A DNA stretch of 9,582 bases from Patescibacteria group bacterium (lineage in GTDB: Bacteria > Patescibacteriota > Minisyncoccia > Minisyncoccales > CG1-02-41-26): positions 1 to 9,582 of the forward strand of contig DYHM01000023.1 in NCBI GenBank assembly GCA_020724125.1, written 5' to 3'. Both the position numbers and the translations under genes were made by a program. Of the stretch, positions 1-7,441 are shown in pieces. The notes beneath the pieces were generated by a model that was not told the DNA's origin, did not search any database, and worked only from the letters and a program-made list of their open reading frames with translations. Within the stretch, counting starts at the first letter, position 1. Each line of letters starts with the position of its first letter.

Positions 1-43
1 AATAAAAATCATTTAAAAAACTATCTTTTTCGTTTGAGTATTT

Positions 44-1897
44 TTAACCCTTAAACATTTCTAAAAAAATACTTGGAGGAATTTTTATTCCAGCGCTTGT
101 CGCGGCTAATTTTTTTTTACCCTTTTTCTGTTTTTCTAAAAGTTTTCTTTTTCTGGTGTAATCACCGCCGTAAAGAGGGGCGATAACATCTTTTCTTTTG
201 GCCTTGATTGTTTCTCTGGCAATAATTCTTCCCCCTGTTTCCACCTGAACAGGAACGCTAAAAAGTTGGCCGGGTAAAATTTCTTTTAATTTTTTAACAA
301 TCCTTGCTCCTTCAATATAAGCTTTTTCCCGGGGAACAATTCTTGCTAATGCGTCTTCTTTTTGACCAGCGATTAAAACATTGAGTTTAACTAAATCGCT
401 CTTTTGAAAATCCAAAAATTCATAACTCAACGAAGCGTAACCCTGACTAACATTTTTTAAATTATTATAAAAACCGCTGATTAATTCTCGAAGCGGAACC
501 TCATAAATTAAAAACGATTTTTCAGCGCCAAAAGATTCGGTTTTTTGATATTTTCCGTTTAGACCTTCGGTTAATTTCAAAACAGGTCCTAAATATTTAG
601 CGGGAGTAATAATTTCTAATTTTATCCAGGGCTCAAAAATTTCTTTAATTAAATTAAAATCAGGGAATTGAACTGGCGAAGAAATAAAAAGTTCTTTATT
701 ATCTTTTTTAACAACTTTAAAAGAAACCGAAGGAGCAGTGATAAGTAATTCTAATCCATATTCTCGTTTTAATCTTTCAATTACGATTTCAGAATGAAGG
801 GGTCCTAAAAAACCGCCGAGAAAACCGCGGCCGAAAGAAATCTCTGAGGGCTGAAAAACAAAAGAAGGGTCGTTTAATTTTAATTTTTCCAATGATTGTT
901 TTAATAAATTATAATCATCGTTTCTTGCGGGATAAAGTCCGGCAAAAACCATTGGTTGAGGTTCTTGATAGCCAATCAAAGGATTAACCTTGTTTATTTT
1001 TATATCAATGGCTTTTGTTATAGTATCGCCAATTTTTATTTTCTCCGGTTCTTTAATTCCTGTGGCAATATAACCAATTTCGCCGGTTAAAAGTCCTTTT
1101 TGGGCCAAAAATTCCGGACCAAAATAACCAATTTCTTTTACCTGTCCCTCGGTTTGGGTTCTGATTAAATAAATTTTCTCTCCCAATTCCACCTTGCCTT
1201 CTATTACCCTGACATAAGCTCTTATTCCTTTATAAGCGTCGTAGCGAGAATCAAAAATTAAAGCTTTTAAGGGTTTTTCCGCCTCCTTTATTGGATTAGG
1301 AATTTTTTTAATAACCGACCATAAAAGTTGTTCGATATTTGTTCCATACTTAGCGGAAATTTTTAAAATCTTTGTTGGTTCAATCTCTAAAAGACGACTT
1401 AAATTATTTTCTGCTTCTTTAATTTGAGATGCGGAAGCGATATCAATTTTATTAATGACTGGAATAATAACCAAGTTTTGTTGTTTGGCTAATTCTAAAT
1501 TAGATAAGGTTTGAGCCTGAATTCCCTTGAGGGCATCGACTAACAGAAGCGCTCCTTCAACCGCGGCTAAGGCTCGGGAAACTTCATAAGAGAAATCAAT
1601 ATGACCAGGAGTGTCTATTAGATTCAAAACAAATTCTTGTTTTGAATCTGGAATTTTCAATTTCCAATTTTCAATATCCAAATCATTTCGAGATTGAGGA
1701 CACCAAAGCATTCGAACTGGCTGAAGTTTAATAGTTATTCCTTTTTCCTGTTCTAAATCCATCATATCTAAATATTGAGGATGAAATTTCTTTTTATCAA
1801 CTGTTCCCGTCAATTCCAAAAAACGGTCAGCCAGGGTAGACTTACCGTGGTCAATATGAGAAATGATGCAAAAATTGCGAATTTGATTATTGTTCAT
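44..1897 (-). CDS. lepA: Elongation factor 4 (LepA), translational GTPase
   Basis: Ribosome-associated GTPase related to EF-G, acting on stalled or misassembled ribosomes. From the ATG at 1897 it is 617 aa, near the usual ~600. G motifs are visible: HIDHGKST (14-21), GITIK (53-57), DTPGH (95-99), NKID (149-152) and SAK (181-183). The LepA signature region reads FLGGFLGPLHSEI instead of the commoner G-F-R-C-G-F-L-G-L-L-H form, and the lysine-rich C-terminal domain (TRKRKLLEKQKKGKKK) is present. An in-frame TTG at 1927 would add 10 residues, but family proteins begin close to QIRNFCIISHIDHGKST, so the ATG is preferred. No strong Shine-Dalgarno is seen. About 16 extra residues (roughly 66-88) lie between GITIK and DTPGH compared with E. 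coli LepA as I recall it. It is the only minus-strand gene. Identity is very sure. Confidence 0.97.
   Translation of the reverse strand: MNNNQIRNFCIISHIDHGKSTLADRFLELTGTVDKKKFHPQYLDMMDLEQEKGITIKLQPVRMLWCPQSRNDLDIENWKLKIPDSKQEFVLNLIDTPGHIDFSYEVSRALAAVEGALLLVDALKGIQAQTLSNLELAKQQNLVIIPVINKIDIASASQIKEAENNLSRLLEIEPTKILKISAKYGTNIEQLLWSVIKKIPNPIKEAEKPLKALIFDSRYDAYKGIRAYVRVIEGKVELGEKIYLIRTQTEGQVKEIGYFGPEFLAQKGLLTGEIGYIATGIKEPEKIKIGDTITKAIDIKINKVNPLIGYQEPQPMVFAGLYPARNDDYNLLKQSLEKLKLNDPSFVFQPSEISFGRGFLGGFLGPLHSEIVIERLKREYGLELLITAPSVSFKVVKKDNKELFISSPVQFPDFNLIKEIFEPWIKLEIITPAKYLGPVLKLTEGLNGKYQKTESFGAEKSFLIYEVPLRELISGFYNNLKNVSQGYASLSYEFLDFQKSDLVKLNVLIAGQKEDALARIVPREKAYIEGARIVKKLKEILPGQLFSVPVQVETGGRIIARETIKAKRKDVIAPLYGGDYTRKRKLLEKQKKGKKKLAATSAGIKIPPSIFLEMFKG
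1621..1648. repeat. 12-bp perfect palindrome inside lepA
   Basis: GATTCAAAACAA (1621-1632), a 4-nt loop ATTC, then TTGTTTTGAATC (1637-1648) form a perfect 12-bp inverted repeat. On the lepA strand it encodes about residues 84-92, spanning the end of the insertion and the conserved strand before DTPGH. The adjoining bases 1650-1675 are of the low-complexity type also seen between genes (TTTTCAATTTCCAATTTTCA). Base matching is seen directly; an origin from a repeat element is inferred. Confidence 0.8.
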
Positions 1898-2089
1898 TTT
1901 ATTTTTATTAAATCTTATTCTTAACAAAAAACAAGATTGATTTTTTAAAATTTATCTCTAAAATAAAGTTAAAAAAGAAACCAGTTAAAAATTATTCAAA
2001 TTAACCTAATTATTAATTTTGAATTTTAAATCAATTTTGAATTTGTTTGGAATTTAGGATTTTGAATTTTGAATTGTTATTTTGTATTG

Positions 2090-2207
2090 CTTGCCCGGCC
2101 AAATTTTGTTTACTTTATTGTTTGTTCTTAATTTGTTAGTTATAAAAAGTGATAACAAAATAATAATTTTTTTTGAAGATGAAACAAACAAAATTTAGGC
2201 GGGTGAG
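2090..2207. repeat. Imperfect 22-bp inverted repeat around a candidate promoter
   Basis: The left arm 2090-2111 and the reverse complement of 2186-2207 match at 18 of 22 positions, ending in an identical 11-mer AAATTTTGTTT. The 74-nt spacer contains the candidate promoter and a short GTTAT...ATAAC dyad. It could be a decayed palindromic repeat, an operator pair or an invertible segment; the sequence does not decide among these. Confidence 0.5.
2118..2146 (+). promoter_or_regulatory. Candidate sigma-70 type promoter for the MNT/HEPN pair
   Basis: TTGTTT (2118-2123), a 17-nt spacer, then TATAAA (2141-2146), about 85 bases before the MNT start. The opposite strand has an overlapping TATAAC (2139-2144) that could serve lepA. 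In such AT-rich DNA chance matches are common, so this is tentative. Confidence 0.3.
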
Positions 2208-2231
2208 ATATTTGAATTTTGAATTTTAATT

Positions 2232-2538
2232 ATGGATAAATTTAAACAAATTGTTGAAAATTTAAAATCTTATCAACCAAAAAAAATTATTCTTTTTGGC
2301 AGTTCTGTCTTTGAAAAAGAAAACAAAGATAGCGATATTGATCTTTTAATAATCAAAAAATACCAAGAAAGACCACTACAAAAGAATTCCAGAAGCAAGA
2401 AGTTATTTGCATAATATAAATCAGGCCTTTGATATTTTAGTAATGACGCCTAAAGAAGTGAATAATAGATTGCGGCTCGGTGATTCTTTTATTCAAGATA
2501 TTGTCAATAACGGCAAGGTTTTGTATGAAACAAAATAA
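2232..2538 (+). pseudogene. MNT-type nucleotidyltransferase (MntA-like antitoxin), frameshifted
   Basis: Minimal nucleotidyltransferase of the kind that modifies and silences its partner HEPN toxin. The start MDKFKQIVENLKSY leads to the nucleotidyltransferase signature GSSVFEKENKDSDIDLLII (G-S, then D-x-D metal ligands). After 43 codons the frame is lost in a run of six A at about 2353-2358. Removing one A restores a good reading through KNTKKDHYKRIPEARSY and DILVMTPKEVNNRL to a TAA at 2536-2538, giving about 101 aa, normal for the family. As it stands translation would stop at 2414 after 60 aa. No Shine-Dalgarno; the leader is identical to that of yebC. The 3' end overlaps the start of the HEPN gene. 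Family assignment is sure; whether the frameshift is real, slippage-rescued or a sequencing error is open. Confidence 0.85.
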
Positions 2539-2952
2539 TTTTTAAAAATTAGCCAAAGAATGGTTTAATATTGGCGATAATGAATTTGGTTTTGCAAAAT
2601 TAGGATTTGAAGATTTGGATACTTTTTATCCTCAAGTTTGCTTTCAATGTCAATAGGCAGCAGAAAAATACTTGAAAGGATTTTTAGTTTATAATCAAAA
2701 AAGGTTTCCCAAAATTCATGATTTAACTGAATTGACTAAACTTTGCGCTAAAATAGACAAAAGAATTTTTGAAATTTTTATCAAAAACCGATATTTTAAG
2801 TCAATATTATTTAATTTGCAGATATCCTTTAGAATATCGAGGGGGCGGACAAAAAAGAAGCAAAAGAAGCCTTGGAAATTGCAGAAGAAATTATAGGATT
2901 TATAATGTTGAAAATACCAAAAACCAAAAACAAAAAATCAAAAATAAAATAG
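2525..2952 (+). pseudogene. HEPN-domain protein (HepT-like toxin), multiply disrupted
   Basis: Partner of the preceding MNT gene; intact HepT-type HEPN proteins are RNases or RNA-binding toxins. The likely original start is ATG 2525, overlapping the MNT stop, with TAA at 2543 six codons later. The reading continues as LAKEWFNIGDNEFGFAK, then CFQCQ, TAG (2654), AAEKYLKGFL, where CAG (Gln) is expected, so this looks like a C-to-T change. The R-x4-H motif is present as RFPKIH before DLTEL. Two further +1 shifts follow, in A5 near 2780-2784 and in G5 at 2841-2845. Removing one base at each gives DILSQYYLICRYPLEYRG then ADKKEAKEALEIAEEIIG, the usual HEPN C-terminus, to TAG at 2950. Four lesions in about 430 bp mean it is not functional as written. 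Confidence 0.85.
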
Positions 2953-3044
2953 AAACTAATGGAAACTAATGGAAATTTACGGAAATTTATTGCGTTTTTA
3001 CAATCAGTTTCCATGAATTTCATGAACGAAGCGAATAAATTTCT
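2952..3044. repeat. 10-nt periodic repeats with inverted partner
   Basis: Four consecutive 10-nt units start at 2952, 2962, 2972 and 2982: GAAACTAATG twice, GAAATTTACG and GAAATTTATT. The reverse complement of the last unit (AATAAATTTC) recurs at about 3035-3044, followed by a TATAAGTTTC unit, so the region can fold into an imperfect cruciform or hairpin. It sits between the HEPN remnant and the yebC leader. Function unknown; the period is close to the DNA helical repeat. Confidence 0.6.
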
Positions 3045-3108
3045 ATAAGTTTCAAATTTAATTTTGGATTTTGACATTTGGATTTAATTTTGATTTTTAA
3101 TTTTTACA

Positions 3109-3126
3109 TTTTGAATTTTAATTATG
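3109..3126 (+). promoter_or_regulatory. AT-rich leader at the yebC start, identical to the MNT leader
   Basis: The 18-mer TTTTGAATTTTAATTATG, including the start codon, occurs here and at 2217-2234 directly before the MNT gene. Neither copy has a Shine-Dalgarno. Either it is a shared leader-type element or a low-complexity repeat that ends at both start codons. Confidence 0.4.
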
Positions 3127-3837
3127 TCAGGACATAGCCATTGGAGCAGTATTAAACATAAAAAAGGATTGGAAGACGAAAAACGAGGGAAGATTTTTTC
3201 AAAATTGGCGCGGGTAATTTCAATAACGGCCCGAAAAGGAGCTAATCCCGAAGAAAACCCCCAATTAAGGCAGGCATTAGAAGAAGCCAAAAAATTTAAT
3301 ATGCCCAAAGAAAATATTCAGCGGGCAATCCAAAAAGGAATTGGTAAATTAGAAGGTGAAAAACTTGAAGAAATAATAGTGGAGGCCTTTGGTTCTCATG
3401 GTGTCGCTCTTATCATTGAGGGAATTACTGATAATAAAAAGCGTTCCTTAAGCGAAATTAAACAAATTTTACAGAAAGCCGGAGGGAAATTAGCTGAACC
3501 CAATTCCATTAAATGGATGTTTGAACGAAAAGGAATAATTGTTGTTACTCAAACTAAAGAAAAAGAACAATTAGAAATATTAGCCATTGAAGCGGGCGCC
3601 GAAGATACTCGCTGGAAAAATGGATCTTTGGAAATTTATACTAAACCGGAAGATCTGGAGAAAATCAAAAAATTTTTAGAAGACAAAAAAATTAAAATTG
3701 AATCTAGCTCTCTTGATTGGACGCCTAAGGAAGAAATTTCTTTAGAAGAAAAAGAAAAAACAGCCGTCCAAAAACTTTTTGAGACATTAGATGAAAACGA
3801 CGCGGTCCAAAATATTTTTTCAAATTTAAAAATCTAA
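3124..3837 (+). CDS. yebC: YebC/PmpR family protein (translation factor / regulator)
   Basis: 237 aa, the usual family length. The N-terminal hallmark MSGHSHWSSIKHKKG...KRGKIFSKLAR and the following ARKGANPEENPQLRQALEEA and NMPKENIQRAI segments are canonical for YebC. So are the central GVALIIEGITDNKKR and the later AGAEDTRW. YebC proteins were long called transcriptional regulators (PmpR); more recent work links the family to ribosomes and relief of proline-rich stalls. The protein is cytoplasmic. It starts at ATG 3124 right after an AT-rich leader without Shine-Dalgarno, and its TAA overlaps the ruvC ATG (TAATG), implying translational coupling. yebC next to ruvC is a common bacterial arrangement; ruvA and ruvB do not follow here. 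No lesions seen. Confidence 0.96.
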   Translation: MSGHSHWSSIKHKKGLEDEKRGKIFSKLARVISITARKGANPEENPQLRQALEEAKKFNMPKENIQRAIQKGIGKLEGEKLEEIIVEAFGSHGVALIIEGITDNKKRSLSEIKQILQKAGGKLAEPNSIKWMFERKGIIVVTQTKEKEQLEILAIEAGAEDTRWKNGSLEIYTKPEDLEKIKKFLEDKKIKIESSSLDWTPKEEISLEEKEKTAVQKLFETLDENDAVQNIFSNLKI

Positions 3838-4340
3838 TGACAATATTAGGCATTGACCCAGGCACAGCCATCACTGGCTTCGGGGTGGTAAAAGTATCAA
3901 AAAAAGGAAAAACAAAAAATAGTTTTAAATGTTTGGCTTACGGAACAATTCGAACCGATCCCCAATTTTCCGCTCCTCAACGGCTAAAAAAAATTTATCT
4001 TGAAGTTAATAAATTAATTAAAAAATATCAACCCCAAGTTTTAGCCATTGAAAATGTCTTTTTTTTTAAAAATCTAAAAACCGCTTTTCAGGTAAGCGAG
4101 GCAAAAGGAGTAATTCTCTTAACAACCGCCCAAAAAAAAATTTTAACAAAGGAATACACTCCCCTTCAAATCAAGATGAATGTTTGCGGTTATGGCCGGG
4201 CTTCTAAAAAACAAATTCAAAAAATGATTAAACCCATTTTTGGATTAAAAGAAGTTCCTTCTGATGACGCGGCTGACGCGCTCGGCGTTATTCTTTGTTA
4301 TCTGAATTCAAATCGCATTATATTGATGTCAAATAAATAA
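3837..4340 (+). CDS. ruvC: Crossover junction endodeoxyribonuclease RuvC
   Basis: Holliday-junction resolvase; a dimer that cuts four-way junctions in recombinational repair, normally with RuvAB. 167 aa, close to the usual ~165-175. Catalytic acids are visible: D7 in GIDPGT, E72 in AIENVFF, and D144 and D147 in DDAADALG, as in E. coli RuvC (D7, E66, D138, D141). The family segment FFKNLKTAFQVSEAKGV and the YTPLQIKMNVCGYGRASKKQ region are also present. The start ATG overlaps the yebC stop, so it is probably translated by re-initiation from the same mRNA. ruvA and ruvB must lie elsewhere if present. No terminator hairpin with a T-run follows. Confidence 0.96.
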   Translation: MTILGIDPGTAITGFGVVKVSKKGKTKNSFKCLAYGTIRTDPQFSAPQRLKKIYLEVNKLIKKYQPQVLAIENVFFFKNLKTAFQVSEAKGVILLTTAQKKILTKEYTPLQIKMNVCGYGRASKKQIQKMIKPIFGLKEVPSDDAADALGVILCYLNSNRIILMSNK

Positions 4341-4514
4341 AGGATTTAGAAAGGACACTTGTTTTCTAGAAGATATTAGCCGTAAACCAACTTAAACGAA
4401 AAACGAGATCGGTTAATATACATTTTGTTAAGCAATCAGTATAAACAGAATTTATACGGATTATTTCTGAAACTCCTAAAAAGCAAAAACTCAAAAATCC
4501 AATAATAATTTTCC
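4341..4514. other. Non-coding spacer after ruvC
   Basis: No reading frame or RNA gene recognised. One perfect small dyad is present, GTATAAA CAGAA TTTATAC (4439-4457, 7-bp stem), without a following T-run, so it does not look like an intrinsic terminator. A weaker TAGAAA...TTTCTA dyad lies at 4347-4368. Confidence 0.5.
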
Positions 4515-4542
4515 TTGTAATTATCTGGTTTTGTTGTATACT
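4515..4542 (+). promoter_or_regulatory. Promoter of the S1 protein-ftsH unit
   Basis: TTGTAA (4515-4520), 16-nt spacer, TATACT (4537-4542). Transcription would start near 4549, leaving a leader of about 100 nt before the chosen S1-protein start at 4648. This is the best promoter-like sequence in the window, and it rules out the in-frame TTG at 4531, which lies inside it. Confidence 0.55.
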
Positions 4543-4634
4543 TTCTTTCAGAAAAAAATAGATTTGTTTTTCATAAAAAATGAAAATTATTTAAGCATGG
4601 CTTTAAAATTTAAATCTTTAAAGAAAAATAATTT

Positions 4635-4639
4635 AGGAA
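4635..4639 (+). promoter_or_regulatory. Ribosome binding site deciding the S1-protein start
   Basis: AGGAA ends 8 nt before ATG 4648, a textbook spacing. The alternative ATGs at 4597 and 4639 have no such site. It is one of the few convincing Shine-Dalgarno sequences in the window. Confidence 0.6.
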
Positions 4640-4647
4640 TGATATTA

Positions 4648-5445
4648 ATGCCAAAAATTGGCGAAGTAATTGACGGAAAAGTTATTAATCAAGAAAGGAA
4701 TTCTTTTTATATAGACCTTGGTTCTAAAGGAATTGGCATAATTTATGGAATAGAATTTCAAAAAGCCCATAATATCTTAAAAAACCTGAAACCAGACGAA
4801 ACAGTCAGTGTTAAGATCTTGGATCTTGAAAATGAAAATGGTTATCGGGATTTGTCAGTAATAGCTGCTTCAAGGGAGACAATATGGGACGAATTAAAAA
4901 AAATAAAAGAAAAAAATGAAATTGTTGAGGCGAAAATTCTTAAACCCAAAAAAGGAGGATTATTAGTTGAAATTAAAGGTTCATTGGCTTTTTTGCCTTT
5001 TTCTTTACTATCTCCCAGTCACTATTCATCAGTGGAAAAAAATGATTTTGCTAAATTAACCGAAGTTCTCCAGGGATTGGCGGGTCAAGTTTTAAAAACC
5101 CGAATTATTGAATTAGACACAAAAAATAAAAGGATTATTGTTTCTGAAAAAGCGACTCTTTTAGAGGAAAAAACAAAAGAACGGGATAAAGAAAAAGAAA
5201 GAGAATTTTTTCAAAAGCATAAAGTCGGAGATTTCATCGAAGGGGAAATTAATAATTTGACTGGCTTTGGGGCAACGGTTGAGCTTGAAAATGGATTAAT
5301 TGGTTTTCTCTATTCATTGGAAATTCCCAATGGAGAACAAAAAAGGCCTGATGAATTATTAAGTTTGGGTCAAAAAATAAAGGCTAAAATTATAAAAATC
5401 AACGAAAATAATCAAATATATCTCTCTCTAAAAGAAGTTAATTGA
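4648..5445 (+). CDS. S1 RNA-binding domain protein (short ribosomal protein S1-like)
   Basis: 265 aa from ATG 4648, chosen because of the AGGAA site and because S1 folding begins at once (KIGEVIDGKVI). Three S1 (OB-fold) repeats can be made out: about residues 4-75 (FYIDLGSKGIGIIYG), 90-168 (EAKILKPKKGGLLVEIKG...GFLPF-like ...DTKNKRIIVSE), and 193-262 (VGDFIEGEINNLTGFGATVEL...IYLSLKEV), with a charged, probably helical linker around 172-190. This resembles a shortened bacterial ribosomal protein S1, which binds mRNA during initiation; proteobacterial S1 has six repeats. Whether it is the sole S1 of this cell is not visible, so no symbol is given. It ends in tandem stops TGA TAA, and ftsH begins 21 nt later. 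Confidence 0.9.
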   Translation: MPKIGEVIDGKVINQERNSFYIDLGSKGIGIIYGIEFQKAHNILKNLKPDETVSVKILDLENENGYRDLSVIAASRETIWDELKKIKEKNEIVEAKILKPKKGGLLVEIKGSLAFLPFSLLSPSHYSSVEKNDFAKLTEVLQGLAGQVLKTRIIELDTKNKRIIVSEKATLLEEKTKERDKEKEREFFQKHKVGDFIEGEINNLTGFGATVELENGLIGFLYSLEIPNGEQKRPDELLSLGQKIKAKIIKINENNQIYLSLKEVN

Positions 5446-5466
5446 TAATCAACAAAAAACTAAAAA

Positions 5467-7311
5467 ATGGTTTTAAAACTTCTTAAAAATTTTTTTCTAA
5501 TTATTCTCTTATTTCTAATTGTTTCGGGAATTTTTGCTTTATTTAATTCTCAAAAATTGCCAGAAAAAGAGATTCCTTTTAGTCAATTCATTGAAGATTT
5601 AAAACAAGGAAAGGTTCAAAAAATAGAAGTTTCCCTGGATGAGATTAGCAGTTTTTATAAATCCGGTCAGGTAATTTTAACTAGAAAAGAATCAGGAGTT
5701 TCTTTTTTTGAAGTTCTTAATAATTATGGATTAGAAAAGGAGAAGTTAAAGGATATTGAAATAAAAGTTAAAAAAGAAAAGTCAAACGTTTTTGTCTGGC
5801 TGATTCCTTTATTATCGCTTATTTTACCTATTTTGTTTTTAGGTTGGATTTTCTGGTCTATCTTTCAACAAGCCAAAAGCGGCCCTGGTCAGATTTTTAG
5901 TTTTCTTAAAGCGCCGACTAAATTGTTTGACGCTCAAAAAAGTGGAACAAAGATAACTTTTAAAGACATTGCCGGGATCGAAGAAGCCAAAGAAGAAATA
6001 AGAGAAATAGTTGATTTTTTAAAAAATCCAAAGAAATATCTACAAATGGGGGCTAAAATTCCGAGGGGAGTTTTGCTGGTTGGAGCGCCCGGGACAGGTA
6101 AGACTATGTTAGCAAAGGCTGTGGCCAATGAAGGTGGAGTTTTTTTCTTCTCAATTTCTGGTTCGGAATTTATTGAGCTCTTTGTGGGTGTGGGCGCTAG
6201 CAGGGTCCGGAATCTCTTCGACCAAGCCAGAAAGGCTGGTAAAGCGATAATTTTTATTGATGAGATTGATAGTATAGGCAAGGTGAGAAGTGTGGGCATT
6301 ACTGGCGGACATGAAGAAAGAGAACAAACATTGAATCAAATTTTAGCAGAGATGGACGGAATTGGCCGGGAAGAAAATATCATTATTTTAGCTGCTACCA
6401 ATCGTCCCGAACATCTTGACCCTGCTCTCTTGCGGCCTGGTCGTTTTGATCGTCGGATTGTTTTAGATTTACCGGATGTTAAAAGTCGAGAAGAAATTTT
6501 AAGAATTCATTGTCGGGAAAAACCATTGGCTTTGGATGTTAACCTAAAAGAAGTGACTGAGAGGACTCCGGGATTTTCAGGCGCGGATTTGGCTAATGTG
6601 GTTAATGAAGCAGCGATTTTATCGGCTCGAAAAAATAAGCAGCAGGTTTTCCAGATAGAATTTTTAGAGGCAATTGAAAAAGTTTTATTAGGGCCTGAAA
6701 GAAAATCGCATATTTTATCAAAAAAAGAAAAAGAAATTACTGCTTACCATGAAGTAGGTCATGCCTTGGTTTCTTCTTTTTTGCCCAAAGTTGACCCAGT
6801 AAGAAAAATTTCAATTGTAAGCCGAGGATTGGCTGTTGCCGGTTATACGCTTAAAGCGCCAATCGAAGAAAGAAGAATAAAAACAAAATCAGAGCTTTTA
6901 GCTGAAATGGCCGCTTTATTGGGCGGTTATTGCGCCGAAAGATTAAAATTCGGAGAGATAAGCACCGGAGCGGTTAATGATTTAGAAAGAGTCGCTCAAT
7001 TAGCTAGAAAATTAACAAAAGAGTATGGGATGTCTTCGTTGGGACCAATTGCTTTTGGAGAGAGAGAGGAATCATTTTTTTTAGGAAGAGAATTTGGAGA
7101 ATATAAAAATTATTCAGAGAAAATAGCCATTGAGATTGATAAAGAGGTTTCGAAATTTATAAAAAACGCCGAGAGAACAGCTCAAAAAATTTTAACCCAA
7201 AGAAAAAACTTGTTAGAAAAAATTGCCAAAGTTTTAATTGAGAAAGAAACCATTGAAAAAGAAGAGTTTGAAAGATTGATCGGGAAAAAGAAAAAATTTC
7301 AAAATCTCTGA
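5467..7311 (+). CDS. ftsH: ATP-dependent zinc metalloprotease FtsH
   Basis: Membrane-anchored hexameric AAA+ protease that degrades misassembled membrane proteins and some regulators. 614 aa, normal length. Transmembrane segments lie at about 4-26 and 108-133, flanking the periplasmic FtsH-extracellular domain (PFSQFIEDLKQGKVQKIEVS). AAA domain: GAPGTGKT Walker A (206-213), pore FVGVGA (239-244), IIFIDEID Walker B (261-268), and SRH with R323 and R326 in LLRPGRFDRR. Protease domain: HEVGH (428-432) with D505 (GAVNDLE) as the third zinc ligand. All key residues are intact. No Shine-Dalgarno precedes ATG 5467; translation probably couples to the S1-protein gene on the same transcript. It stops with TGA. 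Confidence 0.98.
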   Translation: MVLKLLKNFFLIILLFLIVSGIFALFNSQKLPEKEIPFSQFIEDLKQGKVQKIEVSLDEISSFYKSGQVILTRKESGVSFFEVLNNYGLEKEKLKDIEIKVKKEKSNVFVWLIPLLSLILPILFLGWIFWSIFQQAKSGPGQIFSFLKAPTKLFDAQKSGTKITFKDIAGIEEAKEEIREIVDFLKNPKKYLQMGAKIPRGVLLVGAPGTGKTMLAKAVANEGGVFFFSISGSEFIELFVGVGASRVRNLFDQARKAGKAIIFIDEIDSIGKVRSVGITGGHEEREQTLNQILAEMDGIGREENIIILAATNRPEHLDPALLRPGRFDRRIVLDLPDVKSREEILRIHCREKPLALDVNLKEVTERTPGFSGADLANVVNEAAILSARKNKQQVFQIEFLEAIEKVLLGPERKSHILSKKEKEITAYHEVGHALVSSFLPKVDPVRKISIVSRGLAVAGYTLKAPIEERRIKTKSELLAEMAALLGGYCAERLKFGEISTGAVNDLERVAQLARKLTKEYGMSSLGPIAFGEREESFFLGREFGEYKNYSEKIAIEIDKEVSKFIKNAERTAQKILTQRKNLLEKIAKVLIEKETIEKEEFERLIGKKKKFQNL

Positions 7312-7372
7312 CGCGCAGAACATTCATTCAACGCGCCTTGTTAAAAAAAGAGAAATTAATTAAAACAAAAAT

Positions 7373-7392
7373 CCCGGCGCGGGCAGGTTTTT
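7373..7392 (+). terminator. Weak intrinsic terminator candidate after ftsH
   Basis: CCCG GCG CGGG (7373-7383) is followed by CAGG and five T (7388-7392); five A precede it. The stem is only 4 bp and the T-run is displaced, so it is a weak candidate. A loose -35/-10 pair (TTGTTA 7338, TAAAAC 7361, 17-nt spacing) overlaps this region and could instead serve the tRNA. Confidence 0.3.
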
Positions 7393-7441
7393 AAAAGAAT
7401 CGTCGCAGGCGACCCTATGGAACGGGTAGCGGCGAGGGAAT

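Larger units (their letters stand above)
1928..2231. other. AT-rich divergent intergenic region
   Basis: About 300 bases between the divergent lepA and MNT genes with no convincing coding sequence. It holds several copies of a TTTTGAATTTT-like motif (around 2017, 2036, 2060 and 2213), one imperfect inverted repeat (2090-2207) and a candidate promoter. Regulatory signals for both flanking genes would have to lie here. The low-complexity motif matches the leader directly before yebC. Confidence 0.6.

Noticed and set aside
1898..1927. Upstream TTG start adding 10 residues to LepA.
   Set aside because: Family proteins start close to the G1 motif, and the ATG at 1897 gives normal length.
2952..2991. 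Short CRISPR-like array.
   Set aside because: Units are contiguous 10-mers without spacers, and no cas gene is in the window.
4531..4647. Longer N-terminus for the S1 protein from TTG 4531, ATG 4597 or ATG 4639.
   Set aside because: The first lies within the promoter, and the others lack a ribosome binding site, while ATG 4648 has AGGAA at ideal spacing and directly begins the S1 domain.
5934..6339. Minus-strand frames inside ftsH.
   Set aside because: Shadows of a strongly conserved AAA domain on the opposite strand.
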